A stretch of DNA of 10,150 bases. Origin: Pseudomonadota bacterium. Lineage in GTDB: Bacteria > Pseudomonadota > Alphaproteobacteria > Rhizobiales > Beijerinckiaceae. Location: positions 1 through 10,150 of the forward strand of contig JAFAAP010000144.1 in assembly GCA_023426505.1 (NCBI GenBank). The letters are read 5' to 3'. The position numbers and the translations under genes were made by a program. The notes beneath the pieces are model-generated. The model ran no database searches. It was given only the letters and a program-made list of their open reading frames with translations, and was not told the origin of the DNA. Below are positions 7,471-10,150 of the stretch, one piece after another. Each line of letters starts with the position of its first letter. Position 1 is the first letter of the stretch.

Positions 7471-7643
7471 GCATCAGCAGACGCACGCGCAGCAGCGTCG
7501 AACCCGAACAAAGACTCCACGTTCAGCGAGCAGGCGTACTCCCCCTTATCCTCAGTCACGAACTCCAGAACCGGCCTGTTTACGGAGACGGCTCAGTACA
7601 GGTCTGCTTCCTCCTTGCGCCGGAACAGGTTGAAAGTGTGCAT
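7471..7643 (-). pseudogene. small conserved hypothetical gene, in-frame stop and truncated by the IS
   Basis: On the minus strand an ATG at 7643, preceded by GAGGGGG, opens a frame reading MHTFNLFRRKEEADLY. A TGA (7593-7595) then interrupts it. The same frame continues well as NRPVLEFVTEDKGEYACSLN and then SLFGFDAAARASA, before running into the IS repeat at 7470. The codon choice and sense of the downstream part suggest one former gene with a Cys or Trp codon changed to TGA. It resembles small Methylobacteriaceae proteins I remember with a cysteine after LY, but I cannot verify this. The function of that family is unknown to me. Confidence 0.5.
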
Positions 7644-7685
7644 GTGCCCCCTCTTGGCTGCTTGATCATCTGGGGGAGCCACGGT

Positions 7686-8423
7686 CTACTGAATTCCCGT
7701 TCCGGCCGATAAGTGATCCGCCGCCCAGATGGCCGCCTGGGTCCGGTTTCCGGCGCCGATCTTCCTCAGGATAGCCTTGATGTGCACCTTCACGGTTGCC
7801 TCAGCCACATTGAGCTTGCGCGCGATGACTTTGTTGGGAGCGCCCTCCTTCAGCCAGCATAGGATTTCGGTTTCTCGACTGGAGAGGCGATGGATCTGTG
7901 GAGCGTTGCCATTCGATTCCCGCATACCGCGCCTGAGCTCGGATCTGGCATCGCGCCCGTTGTCTTCCATGATCGCCAGGATAAGTTCCGACGGAATGAC
8001 CACCTCTCCGAGCATCACAAGTTCAATGGAGTGGATCAAAACATCACGGTTGGTTGTCGTGAGGCAAAATCCGTCCGCCCCAGCGTGCCGCGCCGACATC
8101 ACGGCGCTACGATCGAACTGATCCGCTAGCACGAGCACCCGCCCTGCCGAATGTCGGCCTTTCAGCTCTGCAATCAGCTCAGTAAGGCCGTTTGGACGAT
8201 GTTTCTCATCCACAATGAAGAGAACGGAGGCCGTATCGGCAAAGGCTGACGGCTCGGAGGCGTCGTTCACTGTACTATCGAACACAGCGAAGCGGGTGCC
8301 ATCGAGGATTTGCTCCAGGCCCACACGCAGCAGGGTGTTGGCGTAAATGCCGATCCTGGTTACGCATGTTCCTGCTTCGGACATGGGACACGCTTGTTCC
8401 TGATAAGAGCGATCAATGGACAT
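7686..8423 (-). CDS. NarL/LuxR-type response regulator with degenerate receiver
   Basis: The 245-residue protein starts at ATG 8423, with AAAGG seven bases upstream; an in-frame ATG at 8444 is less well placed and another lies at 8384. Residues of about 23-140 have the length and alternation of a receiver domain. Residues 179-240 are a clear LuxR/GerE DNA-binding domain (LSSRETEILCWLKEG, NKVIARKLNVAEATVKVHI, KIGAGNRTQAAIWA). The receiver lacks the acidic pair after the first strand (IGIYANTLL). The usual Lys of strand five is replaced (GADGFCLTTT) and the usual Ser/Thr of strand four is Ala. D72 in FIVDEKH is the only candidate phospho-acceptor. It probably acts as a transcription factor without normal phosphorylation control. 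It is the last gene after the sigma factor on the same strand, separated by about 190 bases. Confidence 0.85.
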   Translation of the reverse strand: MSIDRSYQEQACPMSEAGTCVTRIGIYANTLLRVGLEQILDGTRFAVFDSTVNDASEPSAFADTASVLFIVDEKHRPNGLTELIAELKGRHSAGRVLVLADQFDRSAVMSARHAGADGFCLTTTNRDVLIHSIELVMLGEVVIPSELILAIMEDNGRDARSELRRGMRESNGNAPQIHRLSSRETEILCWLKEGAPNKVIARKLNVAEATVKVHIKAILRKIGAGNRTQAAIWAADHLSAGTGIQ

Positions 8424-8469
8424 GGGCAACCTTTTGATTCTCAAGAGGAGGAATCGCTTCCCTATAACC

Positions 8470-8586
8470 TTAGTGCCAGGGCCTCATCCGAAGACGGAGA
8501 TGATCAGGCCCAACACCGCCCGAACAGAGAACGAACGTCAGTTCCAGCTTATTCCCGATAGCCCTGGCATTTTTCGCAACCGGCAT
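8470..8586 (-). CDS. possible 38-residue small protein
   Basis: An ATG at 8586 follows a perfect AGGAGG eight bases upstream, stronger than that of any neighbour. It lies 28 bases after the sigma-factor stop. The frame reads MPVAKNARAIGNKLELTFVL and then a less convincing SGGVG...RPWH tail to TAA at 8470-8472. A shift near 8525-8540 would instead give a hydrophobic tail ending VLGLIISVFG at TGA 8484-8486, which looks like a short membrane helix. The gene may therefore be a frameshifted micro-membrane protein or an unusual small peptide. No family is recognised. Confidence 0.35.
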   Translation of the reverse strand: MPVAKNARAIGNKLELTFVLCSGGVGPDHLRLRMRPWH

Positions 8587-8614
8587 TCCCGACGCCTCCT
8601 ACGCCTCGGCGCTC

Positions 8615-9358
8615 TCACATGGAGGTATGTTGCAAGCTGGCAATCTCGTCCTTGTCAGCATGTCCCATCAGCTCGGCCAGACCGTTCCTGGCCCGGTTGA
8701 CCCGGCTCTTGACGGTGCCGACGGCACACCCAAGGGCTTGAGCGGCTTCCTCATAGGACAGCCCATCGGCTCCCACGAGAATGATCGCCTCTCGCTGCAC
8801 CCGGGGCAGCTTGCCGAGCGCTGTCTCGAGATCATGAAGCATGATCCTGTCCTCTTGATCCGGGACGGACATCAACAGTTCCGCATAGGATCCGTCCACA
8901 TCCTCGACCTCGCGTAAGGACTTGCGGCGCTCCGAGCAGAACAGGTTGCGCAGGATGGTAAAGAGCCATGCCTGCATGTTCGTGCCGGCCTCGTACTGCT
9001 CCTGCTTGCTGATGGCTTTAAGAACCGTCTCCTGCACGAGATCTTCCGCTCGATCCGCGTCGCGCGTGAGTGAGATCGCGAATGCCCGAAGTGAAGGAAT
9101 GCTCAATCGGATTCCGTCGACAAAGGCTTGGTCGACCGGCTCAGTGCGGGCACGGATCAGCTGGGTTACCCGGTTGAGGAGCCGGGCGAGTTTCGCAGGA
9201 AGCTTGCGCGCGGCAGGGTCACCATAACAGGCCCGCAGTTGCTGGCCGAGATGAGCCTGGATGCTCCGGCCCAAGACGGCAGGGGCTGTCGGATTTTCGG
9301 CGGATGGATGGGAGATCCGGTGTCTCCGGACATTCGCAGTCAGGTTCGGGAGTGTCAT
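8615..9358 (-). CDS. EcfG-type ECF sigma factor with NepR-like N-terminal extension
   Basis: This 247-residue sigma-70 family protein starts at ATG 9358 with GGAG eight bases upstream. Residues of about 86-145 form sigma region 2 (SLTRDADRAEDLVQETVLKA, then AWLFTILRN) and 172-228 form region 4 (LPRVQREAIILV, LSYEEAAQALGCAVGTVKSR). The DxAEDLVQET and YEEAA..LGC patterns are those of the EcfG (general stress response) group. ECF factors of this group are usually near 180 residues. Here about 80 extra residues precede region 2, and 30-64 (GRSIQAHLGQQLRACYGD, then a PAKLARLLNRV helix) resemble the two helices of the anti-sigma factor NepR. If real, sigma and inhibitor-like domains sit in one chain. 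Upstream on the same strand is csbD, a typical stress-regulon gene; downstream are the small ORF and the LuxR-type regulator. Confidence 0.88.
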   Translation of the reverse strand: MTLPNLTANVRRHRISHPSAENPTAPAVLGRSIQAHLGQQLRACYGDPAARKLPAKLARLLNRVTQLIRARTEPVDQAFVDGIRLSIPSLRAFAISLTRDADRAEDLVQETVLKAISKQEQYEAGTNMQAWLFTILRNLFCSERRKSLREVEDVDGSYAELLMSVPDQEDRIMLHDLETALGKLPRVQREAIILVGADGLSYEEAAQALGCAVGTVKSRVNRARNGLAELMGHADKDEIASLQHTSM

Positions 9359-9539
9359 CGGTCGTTCTCCGCTCGAATGGGCAACCTGCCGGTACTCACG
9401 TCATGGTGGCGCAATGACCATTTCCGATGCGAGATGACCTTGGCATCACTGGCTCGGCCAACATCGAGCCGCCCTCCGTTTCCAATATTGATGGCTTGGC
9501 ATCAGCCCAGAAGCGCCAGTAACAGCGACCTGCTCTTGC

Positions 9540-9722
9540 TCAGCGCTCCTTTGTGCCGCGTACGGCATCCTTGATGCTGCCAACGGCATTCTGCGCCCGA
9601 CCGGCCGCCTTCTCGGCGGCTCCTTCAGCTTCGGTCCTACTGTCGCCCGTCACCTTGCCGATGGCCTCCTTGACGGAGCCCTTGGCCTGCTTGGCGGAGC
9701 CTGCGACCCGATCCTTGTCCAT
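9540..9722 (-). CDS. CsbD-family stress protein
   Basis: The 60-residue, highly charged, Ala- and Lys-rich protein matches the CsbD pattern: MDKDRVAGSAKQAKGSVKEA, a GKVTGD turn, then an EAEGAAEKAAGRAQ repeat. The start at 9722 is preceded by AGAGG five bases upstream; an in-frame ATG at 9758 adds twelve residues unlike the family. CsbD proteins are small, cytoplasmic and abundant under general stress (sigma-B in Bacillus, the GSR in alphaproteobacteria); their molecular role is not established. It is encoded 181 bases upstream of the sigma factor on the same strand. A GSR-like promoter candidate lies about 68 bases before the start. Confidence 0.9.
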   Translation of the reverse strand: MDKDRVAGSAKQAKGSVKEAIGKVTGDSRTEAEGAAEKAAGRAQNAVGSIKDAVRGTKER

Positions 9723-9789
9723 GGTAGCCTCTGGGTTAGGATGATGCGCACGTGTCAACTCGCACGGCCATCATGTTATCACGACTAAT

Positions 9790-9814
9790 AACTTATTGAA
9801 AACAGTAAGGTTCA
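9790..9814 (-). promoter_or_regulatory. candidate EcfG-type promoter for csbD
   Basis: On the minus strand TGAAC (9814-9810), sixteen bases, then AGTT (9793-9790) fits the known EcfG consensus GGAAC-N16/17-CGTT with one mismatch in each box. Transcription would start near 9782, giving a leader of about 60 bases before the csbD ATG. The surroundings are AT-rich compared with the rest of the window. The match was found by eye and may be chance. Confidence 0.35.
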
Positions 9815-10150
9815 TAAGGAATCTTCTTGGTTATTCCTCACTACACGATCCAGTTTGCTTGCACCTCTTCTCCATACTCTCGGACTTTGCTGCAACGAGT
9901 GCAGCCTATGCCTGCATGGCGACGCCGTAGGAAGCCACTGCTTCAAAGCACAAGGCGGCGGAAGGCCGCTGCTTGGATGTTGATGGGGCTCACTCATTCA
10001 AGTACCGGGACCGTCGGGGAGCCACTCATAATCCGGCAAGCGGCGACAGCGGCTGATGGAGCTACAATCCCTGCTTTGTTGCACAGGAATGCACCCGAAT
10101 ATGTAGCTGCAGGTGACAACCGCTCTATAAGGCTGCTCTATGACTACAAC
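9815..10150. other. end region without a supported gene
   Basis: About 335 bases show lower GC than the coding parts and no clear gene. A plus-strand frame from ATG 9908 stays open to the window edge (81 codons). Its third positions are not GC-rich, its ribosome site is weak and its start is Arg-rich, so it is not called. A minus-strand 61-codon frame at 9812-9997 looks like chance. The true gene, if any, lies beyond the window. Confidence 0.4.

Noticed and set aside
7593..7595. TGA as a selenocysteine codon
   Set aside because: No convincing bacterial SECIS hairpin follows, and the gene is truncated by the IS, so decay is the simpler reading.
8520..8550. EcfG promoter for the response regulator (GGAAC on the minus strand)
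   Set aside because: The -35 box is perfect, but no CGTT-like -10 lies at 16-17 bases; the site also falls inside the small ORF.
9459..9484. EcfG promoter for the sigma gene (GGAAA...TGTT on the minus strand)
   Set aside because: Both boxes deviate and the 15-base spacing is short, so the match is too weak to list.
9908..10150. Open plus-strand frame to the window edge
   Set aside because: Third-position GC is low for this genome, the ribosome site is weak, and no family features are seen.
1..10150. CRISPR arrays, tRNA or rRNA genes
   Set aside because: No regularly spaced repeats and no cloverleaf or rRNA-like stretches were seen.

Overview
The window looks like chromosomal DNA from a GC-rich alphaproteobacterium, most likely Hyphomicrobiales and possibly Methylobacteriaceae (Microvirga or Methylobacterium). 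This rests on GC-rich codon use, NepR- and EcfG-type general stress response (GSR) proteins, a CsbD protein, and a truncated small gene starting MHTFNLFRRK that resembles proteins I remember from that family. No database search was possible, so the genus is a guess.

Left part (1-2035, + strand): a small membrane protein of unknown function, then an intact selO encoding a pseudokinase-fold protein AMPylase. Next (2169 to about 4995, - strand): a decayed pair. A RecD2-like SF1B helicase has lost its N-terminal third and carries a frameshift. A CoiA-like nuclease has a one-base frameshift at its presumed catalytic E-x-Q motif. A small intact gene for a stand-alone NepR-like anti-sigma protein (5101-5325, -) lies just beyond.

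Middle (5512-7643): an ISL3-family insertion sequence with long, nearly perfect inverted repeats and a full-length transposase. It is flanked by two unrelated gene remnants on the - strand, one of them with an in-frame TGA. No target duplication is visible, so the site has probably been rearranged.

Right part (7686-9722, - strand): a stress-regulation cluster. In transcription order it holds csbD, an EcfG-type ECF sigma factor, a tiny ORF with a strong Shine-Dalgarno sequence, and a NarL/LuxR-type regulator with a degenerate receiver domain. The sigma factor has an N-terminal extension that itself resembles a NepR anti-sigma domain. That fusion, together with the stand-alone NepR-like gene about 3.3 kb away and a GSR-like promoter candidate before csbD, is the most interesting signal here. 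It suggests an accessory branch of the general stress response in which a sigma factor may carry its own inhibitor or decoy. No phyR is present in the window. The last 430 bases hold no gene I can support.
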